Positions 8,085-15,823 of a DNA stretch of 33,247 bases are shown here, piece by piece (position 1 is the stretch's first letter; every line of letters starts with the position of its first letter). The DNA is from an uncultured Collinsella sp. (GTDB lineage Bacteria; Actinomycetota; Coriobacteriia; Coriobacteriales; Coriobacteriaceae). A program made the position numbers and the translations under genes. Below the pieces are notes generated by a model. The model was not told the origin of the DNA. It searched no databases and saw only the letters and a list, made by a program, of their open reading frames with translations. The stretch is taken from the NCBI GenBank assembly GCA_937937835.1, contig CALDBJ010000106.1, positions 1-33,247 of the forward strand, given 5' to 3'.

Positions 8085-8954
8085 ATGGCACAGTCAAATA
8101 CGACGCGCACGGTGGGGCTGGCACTCGAGGGAGGCGGCTACCGCGGCATGTATACGGCGGGCGTGCTCGACGTATGGATGGAGCATGGCTTAACTTGCGA
8201 CCATATGGTGGGTGTCTCGGCGGGCGCGGCGTTTGGCTACAACTTTAAATCGCGCCAGATCGGCCGCGCCATTCGCTACAACAAAGCCTATTGTGCCGAT
8301 AAGCGCTATGCGAGCGTGACGAGCTGGTTGCGAACCGGCGACATGTTCAATGCCGATTTTGCCTATCACGAGGTGCCCATCGAGCGCGATCCCATCGATT
8401 TGGAGACATATCGCGCCTGCCCCATGCGGTTTACGTGCGTGTGTACCGATATCGAGACGGGCAAGGCCGTCTATCACGATCTGCCGTATGGCGACGAGCG
8501 CGATATCGAGTGGATCCGGGCGTCGTCGGCAATTCCCGTGGCGACGCGTCCCGTTGCTATTGACGGGCATAAGTATCTGGATGGTGGCGTGGCTGATTCT
8601 ATTCCCAGCGCATGGCTGTTTGCGCAGGGGTATGACCGCAATATCGTGGTACTCACGCAGCCAGCGGGCTTTGTGAAGCAGCCCAACAGCGTGATGCCCA
8701 TGCTGCGACGCGTGTTCCGTCACTATCCGGAGTTTGTCGCAGCGCTTGAGCATCGGCATGAGGTCTACAATACCACGCTCGATGACCTGGCACGTCGCGA
8801 GGCTGCCGGCGAGATCTTTGTGGTGCGGCCGAGCGAATCGGTGAAGGTGCCGTCGCTGTGTCGCGAGCCCGATGAACTTGAACGCATCTACCAGATTGGT
8901 CGCCGCGATGCGGAGGCGACCTTGCCGGCACTGGAGGCATATCTGGCAGAGTAG
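8085..8954 (+). CDS. Patatin-like phospholipase family protein (YjjU type)
   Basis: A 289-residue patatin-fold lipid acyl hydrolase with a Ser-Asp dyad. The oxyanion hole LEGGGYRGMYTAGVLD is near residues 14-29, the nucleophile elbow GVSAG near 43-47, and the catalytic Asp lies in the DGG of KYLDGGVADSIP (about residue 167). There is no signal peptide or membrane segment, so it is probably cytoplasmic. It most resembles the YjjU-like bacterial subgroup; the natural lipid substrate is unknown. The ATG at 8085 is preceded by a GGAGATGG purine stretch. It is transcribed alone, divergently from the c-di-GMP gene, and ends in a clear terminator. Confidence 0.9.
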   Translation: MAQSNTTRTVGLALEGGGYRGMYTAGVLDVWMEHGLTCDHMVGVSAGAAFGYNFKSRQIGRAIRYNKAYCADKRYASVTSWLRTGDMFNADFAYHEVPIERDPIDLETYRACPMRFTCVCTDIETGKAVYHDLPYGDERDIEWIRASSAIPVATRPVAIDGHKYLDGGVADSIPSAWLFAQGYDRNIVVLTQPAGFVKQPNSVMPMLRRVFRHYPEFVAALEHRHEVYNTTLDDLARREAAGEIFVVRPSESVKVPSLCREPDELERIYQIGRRDAEATLPALEAYLAE

Positions 8955-8982
8955 GGCAAACTGCCGCGTGCTCAGCGGAAAG

Positions 8983-9020
8983 CGCATCCCAGAATGGACG
9001 TCCAAACTGGGATGCGTTTT
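8983..9020 (+). terminator. Intrinsic terminator of the patatin gene
   Basis: Arms CGCATCCCAG (8983-8992) and CTGGGATGCG (9007-9016) are followed by TTTT (9017-9020). The hairpin begins 29 bases after the patatin stop codon. Confidence 0.85.
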
Positions 9021-9066
9021 CCATTGCTGAAGTTATGGGGCCGCGGAGCAACTGCTCGGCTTACGC

Positions 9067-9762
9067 CTATGCCTGCTGCCAGGTGTCTACGAGCTCCTTG
9101 GCCGCGGCGTAGGGGTCATCGGCGCTGCAGACGGCACTCACCACAAAGAAGCCGTCGACGCCGGTAGCCTTGAGCTGCGGAAGGTCGGCCGTCTTGACGC
9201 CGCCGCCCACCACGATGGGCACGGGGCTTGCCGCATGGAGCGCGGCCAGGTCCTCAAAGCTCTTGGTGATGATAGAGCCGTCGGCCGCGCGTCCGCAGTC
9301 GCGCTTGGTCTCGGTCTCGTGGAGTGGGCCGATGCCAAGGTAGTCGACCAAACTCATATCGGCGGTCTTGACGTACTCGAGCATCTCCTCGCAACGGGCC
9401 GAAAGGCCCACGATGGCGTCGGGGCCCAGCAACTTGCGACAGACCTCGACGGGAATATCGCTTTGGCCCACGTGCACACCGTCGACAGCAATACCCTGCT
9501 CGCGCGCGGCAAGCACACAGTCCAGACGGTCGTCGATCAGCAAGGCGACCTGACCGGTCTTGCCGGCCTGAGCGATTGCCTGCGCGGCGTCGCCGGTCAG
9601 CGCAATGATCTCGCGGGCGCTTGCCACCTTGGAGCGCACCTGGATGCAGGTAAAGCCGGCGTCGAGCGCCTGGGCCACCACATCGCCCACGGGGCGCCCG
9701 AGCGTGTTTTCGGGGCCGAGTACCAGATAGGCCGAGATATCAAGGTTGTCGCGGATGCTCAT
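9067..9762 (-). CDS. thiE: Thiamine-phosphate synthase ThiE
   Basis: A 231-residue TIM-barrel enzyme that joins the pyrimidine (HMP-PP) and thiazole (HET-P) units to give thiamine phosphate in the cytoplasm. Family marks are IQVRSK near residue 41 (usual form QLREK), LLIDDRLDCVLAA, VDGVHVGQSD, LGIGPLHETETKRDCG, which corresponds to the phosphate-binding GP-T-TK loop, and IVVGGGVKTAD near the end. It is the last gene of the thi operon. Its ATG overlaps the upstream stop by 4 bases (ATGA) and GGAGGAA precedes it. ThiM, upstream, makes its thiazole substrate. No thiC, thiD or thiG lies in the window, which fits a salvage pathway. It should be controlled by the TPP riboswitch. Confidence 0.93.
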   Translation of the reverse strand: MSIRDNLDISAYLVLGPENTLGRPVGDVVAQALDAGFTCIQVRSKVASAREIIALTGDAAQAIAQAGKTGQVALLIDDRLDCVLAAREQGIAVDGVHVGQSDIPVEVCRKLLGPDAIVGLSARCEEMLEYVKTADMSLVDYLGIGPLHETETKRDCGRAADGSIITKSFEDLAALHAASPVPIVVGGGVKTADLPQLKATGVDGFFVVSAVCSADDPYAAAKELVDTWQQA

Positions 9763-10100
9763 CGTGCTTCCTCCTGCTTTTTGATCTGTGCTTCCATGCG
9801 CTCGAGTTTGCCGGTCATGGTGTCGGTAAATCCGGGTCGAATATCGGCTTTGAGCACGACTTCGGTGCGGATGCCCTTGCTCGCCAACACAAAGGTTGCG
9901 TCGCGCACGACCTGCATGACCTCGTCCCAGTCGCCCTCGATCTCGGTGAACATGGAGGTGGTGCGGTTGGGCAGGCCGCTCTCGCGAATGACACGCACGA
10001 CCTCGGCGACCTCGGCGGATAGCTCATCGCCGGTGCCGCACGGGGCGATGGCCACGGCGACGAGCGTGTTCATGCCGGCATTGGTTGCGGGCTCGGACAT
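9759..10100 (-). CDS. MTH1187-family (DUF77) thiamine-binding protein
   Basis: A 113-residue protein of the MTH1187/YkoF-like fold. The core runs LVAVAIAPCGTGDELSAEV, VIRESGLPNRTTSMFTEIEGDWDEVMQVVRDA, then the helical tail MTGKLERMEAQIKKQEE. Family members bind thiamine or its precursors and form small oligomers. Its position, with a start 3 bases beyond the thiM stop and a 4-base overlap with thiE, supports a thiamine role. A buffering or precursor-handling function is inferred. GAGGAGG inside the end of thiM serves as ribosome binding site. The internal Met10 is another possible start, but no better site precedes it. Confidence 0.88.
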   Translation of the reverse strand: MSEPATNAGMNTLVAVAIAPCGTGDELSAEVAEVVRVIRESGLPNRTTSMFTEIEGDWDEVMQVVRDATFVLASKGIRTEVVLKADIRPGFTDTMTGKLERMEAQIKKQEEAR

Positions 10101-10103
10101 GGC

Positions 10104-10943
10104 CTATGCCTCCTCGAGCTCGAGTCGGTTATCGGCGATGTCTTGGGCGGTTGCGCGGTAGAGCTCGTCGATAAAGGCGACCTTAAAGCTTGCCGGGGCG
10201 TCGGCGACAGCGGCGGCACGCGTGCCGGCCACGTTGTAGACGGCGGTGCCGCAGACGGCTGCCGTAAACGGGTCGGCGGCGCAGGCATACACGGCCAGCA
10301 CGCCGCCCTGCGAGCAGCCGCAGCCGGTGATCTTGGACATGAGCGGGCTGCCGCCGTGAGACTTGGCCACCGTCGTGCCGTCGGTGATTAGGTCGACTTC
10401 GCCCGAGACCACAACGGCGCCACCGGTGTGGCGAGCGAGCGCCACGGCGGCATCGCGGGCGGCGTCGACCGTGTCGGTGGTATCGACACCACGCACGCGG
10501 CTCAGATCGGCCGCCTCGCCCTCAAGACCCCACAGGCCGGCGAGTGCGATAATCTCGGAGGCGTTGCCGCGCACGATGGCGGGCTTGTACTGCTTGAGCT
10601 CGTTTACCAGCTGGGTGCGCAGGCTGCCGATACCCAGGCCCACCGGATCGAGCACCCAGGGCTTGCCGGCGTCGTGTGCCGCCTTCGCCGCGCGGGGAAT
10701 CGTCTGCTCGTAGATAGGGAAGAGCGTGCCCATGTTGAGATAGATGGCGCCGCCGCCGGCAACGAGCGCTTCGCCCTCGTCGGGCAGATAGACCATGGCG
10801 GCCGATCCGCCCACGGCGAGCTGTGCGTTGGCGACAAAGTCGATCGTCACCGTGTTGGTGATGGAGCCGGCCATCGGATTGGTGGCGCGAATTTCCTCTA
10901 CGGCCTTGACCATATGTTGCTTAAGCTGTTCCGAATCAATCAC
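10104..10943 (-). CDS. thiM: Hydroxyethylthiazole kinase ThiM
   Basis: A 279-residue ribokinase-like kinase that phosphorylates 4-methyl-5-(2-hydroxyethyl)thiazole with ATP to salvage the thiazole half of thiamine. Diagnostic segments are ITNTVTIDFVANAQLAVGGSAAM near the N terminus, PWVLDPVGLGIGSLRT, IVRGNASEI, GAVVVSGEVDLITDG and the anion-hole/catalytic motif GGSPLMSKITGCGCSQGG. The cysteine-containing GCGC is typical of ThiM. The open frame continues upstream into the riboswitch, so the start was set at the GTG at 10943, which has AAGGAGG 8 bases upstream. It is the first gene of thiM-(MTH1187)-thiE and lies directly behind the TPP riboswitch terminator. Confidence 0.93.
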   Translation of the reverse strand: MIDSEQLKQHMVKAVEEIRATNPMAGSITNTVTIDFVANAQLAVGGSAAMVYLPDEGEALVAGGGAIYLNMGTLFPIYEQTIPRAAKAAHDAGKPWVLDPVGLGIGSLRTQLVNELKQYKPAIVRGNASEIIALAGLWGLEGEAADLSRVRGVDTTDTVDAARDAAVALARHTGGAVVVSGEVDLITDGTTVAKSHGGSPLMSKITGCGCSQGGVLAVYACAADPFTAAVCGTAVYNVAGTRAAAVADAPASFKVAFIDELYRATAQDIADNRLELEEA

Positions 10944-10965
10944 TGCACATGCCTCCTTGGCATAG

Positions 10966-10995
10966 AAAAGGGGCGCTGTGCATAGACAGCGCCCC
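10966..10995 (-). terminator. Riboswitch expression-platform terminator
   Basis: Arms at 10970-10978 (GGGGCGCTG) and 10987-10995 (CAGCGCCCC) pair perfectly around an 8-base loop and, read leftward, run into UUUU. It lies between the TPP aptamer and the thiM ribosome binding site, where ligand binding would allow it to form. Confidence 0.88.
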
Positions 10996-11005
10996 TGTAA
11001 AGGCG

Positions 11006-11098
11006 GCATGCTCCCTACGCCAGCATTAACTGACAGGTTCAAAGGATTGGGCCCCATGCCCTCTCAGCCTTGTGGTTTGCACCGCCGGCACTCCCGCA
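11006..11098 (-). ncRNA. TPP riboswitch (THI element) aptamer
   Basis: Read leftward, the segment contains the conserved CTGAGAGGGC block, the CCTTTGAACCTG core, TTAATGCTGGCGTAGGGAG, and a matching GGGAGTGCC 5' strand. These are the hallmark THI-box words in the right order and spacing. It lies in the 5' leader of thiM and is followed by an intrinsic terminator. High TPP should stop transcription of the thiM operon. Confidence 0.95.
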
Positions 11099-11127
11099 TC
11101 GAATCTGTTGTTCCCTATACTAGCGCA

Positions 11128-11160
11128 CCTGCCAAAAAGGGACAGGTTTATTTTGGCAGG
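11128..11160. repeat. Intergenic inverted repeat with AGGGACAGGTTTA core
   Basis: Perfect 10-base arms CCTGCCAAAA (11128-11137) and TTTTGGCAGG (11151-11160) flank AGGGACAGGTTTA. It lies between the thi leader and the divergent HAD gene. The wording resembles widespread REP-type intergenic phrases; see also 274-308 and 30107-30133. Confidence 0.65.
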
Positions 11161-11198
11161 TCGTTACAATAGGTAGGACCGATACGAATGGGGGCCTT

Positions 11199-12107
11199 AT
11201 GATTAAACTTGTGCTGACCGATATGGACGATACACTGATTCCAGCCGGGCATGACGGCGCCAGCGACTACGCCATTGAGGGTATTCATGCCATGCAGGCG
11301 GCGGGTCTGCACTTTGGGCCGGTTTCGGGTCGTCAGCCGTCCGCGATGGGCTGGATGTTCAAAAACCGTTCCGAGTGTTTTTCGACCGGTGCGTTCTGTA
11401 ACGGCCAGGTGATGTTTGTCGACGGCGAAGTAGTCGCTTCGCGCGCAATCGACAACGATGCTCTGATGCGTTTGGCTGACTATCTGGAGCAAGAGACCGA
11501 CGATACATTTCTAAAAGTCTACAGCCTGGGCGATGACTTTTGGGGCAACGATGCCTATTGCGTGACGAGCAATCCCGAGCGTGTGCGTCGCGCTATGGAG
11601 TCGGGCGGCAATGCGTGGCTCAAAGGCGAAGAGGCCCCGTGTCGTCCCGTCGTCGATGGCGCGCCGGTGTTTAAGGCGAATATCTGGAGTGCCCGTTCGC
11701 GTGAGGAGCTCGCGGAGCTACGCGAGCGCGTTGCCGTTGAGGTGCCGGAACTCTCGCTTGTGTTTCCCAACAACCGAGTGCGCCTGTTCGACATCCTTCC
11801 GGATGGTTGGGACAAGGGCTGCGCTGCGCTGGAGCTGGCGCGCGCCTTGGGCCTGACGCCCGACGAGGTGGCCGTATTTGGCGATTCCGATAACGATCTG
11901 CCCATGATCGATGCCGTTCCCAACTCCGTTGCAGTCGCCAATGCCAATGAGGCCGTCACGGCTGCCGCGCGCTGGCATATCGGCGCCGCGGCAGATGATG
12001 CGGTCGCCGGGGCTCTGCATCAGATTGCCGCCTGCGCCGCGACGGGGGAGATGCCGCCGTTTATGCGTCAGGAGGGTGCAGCCGACGCGAATTTCGCGAA
12101 CAGCTAA
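11199..12107 (+). CDS. HAD-superfamily (Cof type) hydrolase
   Basis: A 302-residue haloacid-dehalogenase-type phosphatase of the Cof/class IIB kind, cytoplasmic and Mg-dependent. Motif I is DMDDT (residues 8-12, nucleophile Asp8), motif II lies in FGPVSGRQPS, motif III is the Lys near GWDKGCA, and motif IV is GDSDNDLPM. Between motifs II and III lies the large cap domain of this class, which sets specificity. The substrate is unknown; relatives dephosphorylate sugar phosphates or flavin and pyridoxal phosphates. The start at 11199 follows a GGGGG stretch. The LysR gene begins 10 bases past the stop, so the two probably share a transcript. Confidence 0.9.
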   Translation: MIKLVLTDMDDTLIPAGHDGASDYAIEGIHAMQAAGLHFGPVSGRQPSAMGWMFKNRSECFSTGAFCNGQVMFVDGEVVASRAIDNDALMRLADYLEQETDDTFLKVYSLGDDFWGNDAYCVTSNPERVRRAMESGGNAWLKGEEAPCRPVVDGAPVFKANIWSARSREELAELRERVAVEVPELSLVFPNNRVRLFDILPDGWDKGCAALELARALGLTPDEVAVFGDSDNDLPMIDAVPNSVAVANANEAVTAAARWHIGAAADDAVAGALHQIAACAATGEMPPFMRQEGAADANFANS

Positions 12108-12117
12108 GGAGACAGCC

Positions 12118-13014
12118 ATGAAGCTCCAGCAGCTCAGATATGTCGTCAAAGTTGCCGAATGCGGCAGCATTACCGAGGCCTCGCGCCGTCTCTTTGTGTC
12201 GCAGCCTTCGATTACCGCGTCGATTCGCGATCTCGAAAACGAGATGGGTGTGCACATCTTTGAGCGCACCAACAAGGGCGTCATTGTGTCCGAGGAAGGC
12301 GAGACCTTCTTGGGCTATGCGCGCCAGGTACTCGACCAGGCCGACCTGCTCGAGGGCAAGTACAAGGGCGCATCCGAGCAGGTGCCGCACTTTAGTGTGA
12401 GCTGCCAGCATTATTCCTTTGCCGTCAACGCGTTTGTCGACGTGATCCGCGAGTTCGATGCCGCGCGTTACGACTTCACCCTGCGCGAGGAGCAGACTCA
12501 CGAGATTATCGAGGATGTCGCGCATATGAAAAGCGAACTGGGCATCCTGTACTTATCCGAGCATAACCGCGAGGTCATCGAGCGCATGCTGGTGGCCAAC
12601 GAGCTCGTGTTCGAAGGACTCTTCTGCGCCACGCCGCATGTCTTCGTCTGCGCCGACCATCCGCTGGCGGACCGCTCCAGCGTGACGCTCGAGGATCTGG
12701 AAGACTACCCGTTCCTGTCCTACGAGCAGGGCAGCTACAACTCGTTTTACTATTCCGAGGAGCTGACCTCGACGTTCGAGCGTCGCAAAAATATCCGCGT
12801 GCGCGACCGTGCGACGTTGTTCAATTTGGCCATGGGCCTCAACGGCTACACGGTATGCTCGGGCGTGATCAGCCACGAGCTCAACGGCCCCGGCATTATC
12901 TCGATTCCGCTCGACGTGGACGAGTACATGGAGATTGGCATCATCACGCGCAAGAACACGACGCTTACGCGCTACGGTCGGGCCTATATCGACGCGATTC
13001 GTCAGCATATCTAG
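12118..13014 (+). CDS. LysR-family transcriptional regulator
   Basis: A 298-residue LTTR. The N-terminal winged helix-turn-helix (MKLQQLRYVVKVAECGSITEA, then SRRLFVSQPSITASIRDLENEMG, residues 1-60) is textbook. The linker helix and the two-lobed effector domain (about 90-298) follow. AAGGAG lies upstream of the ATG at 12118, which is preferred over the much longer open frame. It sits between a HAD gene and a MetE-like gene on the same strand. A LysR-type inverted repeat at 13061-13083, in the gap before the MetE-like gene, makes that gene the likely target. The arrangement recalls MetR control of metE, but the effector is not known. Confidence 0.9.
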   Translation: MKLQQLRYVVKVAECGSITEASRRLFVSQPSITASIRDLENEMGVHIFERTNKGVIVSEEGETFLGYARQVLDQADLLEGKYKGASEQVPHFSVSCQHYSFAVNAFVDVIREFDAARYDFTLREEQTHEIIEDVAHMKSELGILYLSEHNREVIERMLVANELVFEGLFCATPHVFVCADHPLADRSSVTLEDLEDYPFLSYEQGSYNSFYYSEELTSTFERRKNIRVRDRATLFNLAMGLNGYTVCSGVISHELNGPGIISIPLDVDEYMEIGIITRKNTTLTRYGRAYIDAIRQHI

Positions 13015-13060
13015 GCTGCTGTGCTCCGCACGGTTCAAGTCTCTTTATGACAGTCCAGAC

Positions 13061-13083
13061 TGATATAGGAAACATCTATATCA
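13061..13083. promoter_or_regulatory. LysR-type operator ahead of the MetE-like gene
   Basis: Perfect 8-base arms TGATATAG (13061-13068) and CTATATCA (13076-13083) are separated by 7 bases, matching the T-N11-A layout of LysR sites. Downstream, a second perfect palindrome TATGAGCGCTCATA lies at 13116-13129 and a -10-like TATATT at 13098-13103. Together they look like a regulated promoter for the gene at 13170. Confidence 0.55.
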
Positions 13084-13169
13084 AACTGTTATAAACGTAT
13101 ATTTTACGATGGTCATATGAGCGCTCATACTCTGTCCCAGTAAAGCAACCAATGCAAAGGGAGATATCT

Positions 13170-14303
13170 ATGAGCACTTCGATTCAACCGAACGCGCCGT
13201 TTCGCGCCGATATCGTCGGCAGCTTTCTTCGTCCGCAGGCTGTAAAGGACGCCCGTGCCGCCTATGTCGCGGGTAAACTCGACGCTTCCGGCCTTAAGGC
13301 CGTCGAGGACGATGCCATTCGCGATTTGGTGGCCAAGCAGAAGGCCGCCGGCCTGCAGGTGATCACCGATGGCGAGTTCCGCCGCAGCTACTGGCACCTC
13401 GATTTTATGTGGGGCCTTAACGGCATTGAGCGCCGCACCTCACGCACGGGTTATATGTTCCATGACGAGGAGACGACGGCCGACACCGCCGTGGTTACCG
13501 GTCCCATTAGCGGCGAGAACCACCCGTTCGTCGAGCATTTTAAGTTCGTCAAGGCGCTTGAGGAGGAGGGCCAGGTCGCACGCCAGACCATTCCGGCGCC
13601 GATCCAGACGTTCTCTGAGGTCACGCTCGATCGCTGCGATGGCCAGCAGGAGAGCCTGCGCGCTGTCTATAAGACCGATGAGGAACTTGCCGACGCCATT
13701 GCAGCCGCTTATCGCACGGTGATCGCCGACCTGTACGCAGCAGGCTGCCGCAACATCCAGTTTGATGACTGCACCTGGGGCATCTACTGCGATACCGATT
13801 TTGTCGCCAAAACCGGCATGAGCCCGGTCGACCTGCAAAAGGTAAGCGAGCTGGGCGTGGCGCTCAACAATGCCGCCATCGCGGACAAGCCCGACGATCT
13901 GGTCATCAACACGCATGTGTGCCGCGGCAACTACCACTCCACCTATGCCTTCGAGGGCGGCTATGACCCCATCGCGCCGTACCTGTTCGCAAACGAGGAT
14001 GTCGATGCATTTTACCTGGAGTTCGATACGCCGCGCGCCGGCGGTTTTGAGCCGCTCAAGTACGTTGCCCCGGGCAAGAAGGTCGTGCTGGGCTTGGTAA
14101 CCACCAAGGCGGCAGAGCTCGAGAACGAGGATGTTATCGTCGAGCGCATCCGTGAGGCCGCAAAGTACGTACCGCTCGAGAACCTGTATCTGTCGCCTCA
14201 GTGCGGCTTTGCCAGCTGCGAGATTGGCAACAAGCTGACCGAGGACGAGCAATGGGCAAAGATCGCGCTGGTCAAGCGCGTTGCCGAGCGCGTTTGGAAA
14301 TAG
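13170..14303 (+). CDS. MetE C-terminal-domain-type methionine synthase-like protein (YxjG/YxjH type)
   Basis: A 377-residue single-domain relative of the catalytic half of cobalamin-independent methionine synthase. Zinc ligands are visible as His249 and Cys251 in NTHVCRGNY, Glu284 in YLEFD, and Cys345 in SPQCGFAS. ITDGEFRRSYW (residues 65-75) and QFDDCTW are family signatures. Full MetE is about 750 residues; this stand-alone form lacks the N-terminal half, as in YxjG/YxjH and archaeal MetE. It probably transfers a methyl group to homocysteine or a related thiol; the donor is uncertain. The start at 13170 has AAAGGGAG upstream. The LysR gene just before it and the operator in between suggest regulation by sulfur or methionine status. 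Confidence 0.9.
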   Translation: MSTSIQPNAPFRADIVGSFLRPQAVKDARAAYVAGKLDASGLKAVEDDAIRDLVAKQKAAGLQVITDGEFRRSYWHLDFMWGLNGIERRTSRTGYMFHDEETTADTAVVTGPISGENHPFVEHFKFVKALEEEGQVARQTIPAPIQTFSEVTLDRCDGQQESLRAVYKTDEELADAIAAAYRTVIADLYAAGCRNIQFDDCTWGIYCDTDFVAKTGMSPVDLQKVSELGVALNNAAIADKPDDLVINTHVCRGNYHSTYAFEGGYDPIAPYLFANEDVDAFYLEFDTPRAGGFEPLKYVAPGKKVVLGLVTTKAAELENEDVIVERIREAAKYVPLENLYLSPQCGFASCEIGNKLTEDEQWAKIALVKRVAERVWK

Positions 14304-14350
14304 CGGTGACGTTCGCAGGTGACGGCGCGTGCGAGGCATGGCGTATCGCG

Positions 14351-14398
14351 TACAATGGTTCGGATTGTATCGTTCGGGCAGGTTATCCGATATGCCCG
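14351..14398 (+). promoter_or_regulatory. Operator-like repeat and leader hairpin ahead of the uracil/xanthine permease
   Basis: TACAAT (14351-14356) and ATTGTA (14364-14369) form a perfect inverted repeat with a 7-base spacer, and the first half doubles as a -10 box. Just downstream CGGGCA (14375-14380) and TGCCCG (14393-14398) form a hairpin that would lie at the start of the mRNA. A regulated promoter is inferred. No known purine or pyrimidine riboswitch motif was recognised. Confidence 0.4.
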
Positions 14399-14425
14399 AT
14401 CGCCCTTCCATTCGAAAGGACATCC

Positions 14426-15760
14426 ATGTCCCAGTCTTCGACGCCCGCCGTCACCGATGCCATCTACGATGCATCGTCGCTTGGCCGCCCGCGCATGTTC
14501 CTGCTCGGTCTGCAGCACCTGTTTGCCATGTTTGGCGCCACCGTGCTGGTGCCCGTGCTCACCGGTCTCTCGGTTTCGGCGACGCTTTTGTTTGCCGGCT
14601 TGGGCACGCTGCTGTTCCACTTCTTGTCGCGCGGTAAGGTGCCGGCATTTTTGGGCTCATCGTTTGCCTTTATCGCAGGCTATGCCGCAATCGCGCCCAA
14701 CGGCGAGGCCGAGCTATTGCCCTACGCCTGCCTGGGCGTAGCCTGCGCCGGTCTACTCTATCCGGTGCTGGCGGCGCTCTTCCGCGCGTTTGGCGCCAAG
14801 CGTTTCATGCGTTTCTTTCCGCCGGTGGTGACTGGCCCCATCGTCATTTCCATCGGCTTGATCCTGGCAAGTTCCGCTATTGCTAACTGCCAGACCAACT
14901 GGCTTGTGGCTGTCATTGGCGTTGCCGTTATCGTCATCTGCAACATCTGGGGCCGTGGCATGGTCAAGATCGTGCCGATTTTGCTGGGCGTTGAGGTGAG
15001 CTATGCCGTTGCGGCTGCGCTCGGCGAGGTTGATTTCTCGGGCGTTGCCGCCGCTCCGTGGGTCGGTCTGCCCATCGTGTGGGACAACACCGTGTTTGCA
15101 CTCTTTGGGCCGCAGTTCGATAGCGGTCTTGCCACGACGGCCATCATCACCATCATGCCGCTGGCCTTCGCGACCATGATCGAGCATATCGGCGATATCT
15201 CTGCTATCGGTTCGACTTGCGAGTGCAACTTCATTGCCGATCCCGGTCTGCATCGCACGCTGCTCGGCGACGGCCTTGCCACGATTCTGGCTTCGCTCTT
15301 TGGCGCTCCGGCCAACACTACGTATGGTGAGAACACCGGCGTGCTCGCCCTGACGCGCGTGTTCGACCCGCGCGTAATTCGAATTGCCGCGTGTTGCGCC
15401 ATCGTGCTTTCGTTCTGCCCCAAGTTCGCGGCTGTCATTGCGGCCATGCCGGCGTGTGTGATCGGCGGTGTGTCGCTCGTGCTCTACGGCATGATCAGCG
15501 CTGTGGGCGTCCGCAACCTCATCGAGAACCAGGTCGATTTCCAGAACAACCGCAACGTGCTGGTTGCCGCGCTGGTGCTCGTGCTTTCGCTCGGCATCGC
15601 GTACAGCACCGCCGGCGCCATCGTGTTGGAGCTGGGCGGCGTGACCATTTCGCTGTCCGGTCTTGCCGTGGGCTCGCTGGTGGGCATTGTGCTCAACGCC
15701 ATCCTGCCGGGTAACGACTTTGAGTTTGATGTCTCCGAGCTTGAGGAGGCTGCTGAGTAG
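14426..15760 (+). CDS. Uracil/xanthine permease family (NCS2, UraA-like)
   Basis: A 444-residue integral membrane nucleobase transporter with many hydrophobic segments. Marks of the UraA branch include LGLQHLFAMFGATVLVPVLTGL at the N terminus, VPAFLGSSFAFI, the FPPVVTGPIVISIGL segment, the helix MIEHIGDISAIGSTC with the substrate-binding Glu, and GAPANTTYGENTGVLALTRV. It should import uracil, or possibly xanthine, driven by the proton gradient. The start at 14426 has AAAGGA upstream; an open frame extends further but overlaps the MetE-like gene. It ends in a strong terminator. A second NCS2 permease of the purine branch lies at 20745-22055. Confidence 0.9.
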   Translation: MSQSSTPAVTDAIYDASSLGRPRMFLLGLQHLFAMFGATVLVPVLTGLSVSATLLFAGLGTLLFHFLSRGKVPAFLGSSFAFIAGYAAIAPNGEAELLPYACLGVACAGLLYPVLAALFRAFGAKRFMRFFPPVVTGPIVISIGLILASSAIANCQTNWLVAVIGVAVIVICNIWGRGMVKIVPILLGVEVSYAVAAALGEVDFSGVAAAPWVGLPIVWDNTVFALFGPQFDSGLATTAIITIMPLAFATMIEHIGDISAIGSTCECNFIADPGLHRTLLGDGLATILASLFGAPANTTYGENTGVLALTRVFDPRVIRIAACCAIVLSFCPKFAAVIAAMPACVIGGVSLVLYGMISAVGVRNLIENQVDFQNNRNVLVAALVLVLSLGIAYSTAGAIVLELGGVTISLSGLAVGSLVGIVLNAILPGNDFEFDVSELEEAAE

Positions 15761-15785
15761 CAGCTGCGTTCAGCTAAAACAAGAT

Positions 15786-15823
15786 ATGGTGCCCATGCGT
15801 ATATGCGTGTGGGCACCATTTTT
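15786..15823 (+). terminator. Intrinsic terminator of the permease gene
   Basis: Arms ATGGTGCCCA (15786-15795) and TGGGCACCAT (15810-15819) run into a T-run to 15823. The T-run overlaps the stop codon of the convergent esterase gene, so the two genes end back-to-back. Confidence 0.9.

Noticed and set aside
10944..11057. N-terminal extension of ThiM
   Set aside because: The extra codons overlap the TPP aptamer and terminator; the GTG at 10943 has an ideal ribosome binding site.
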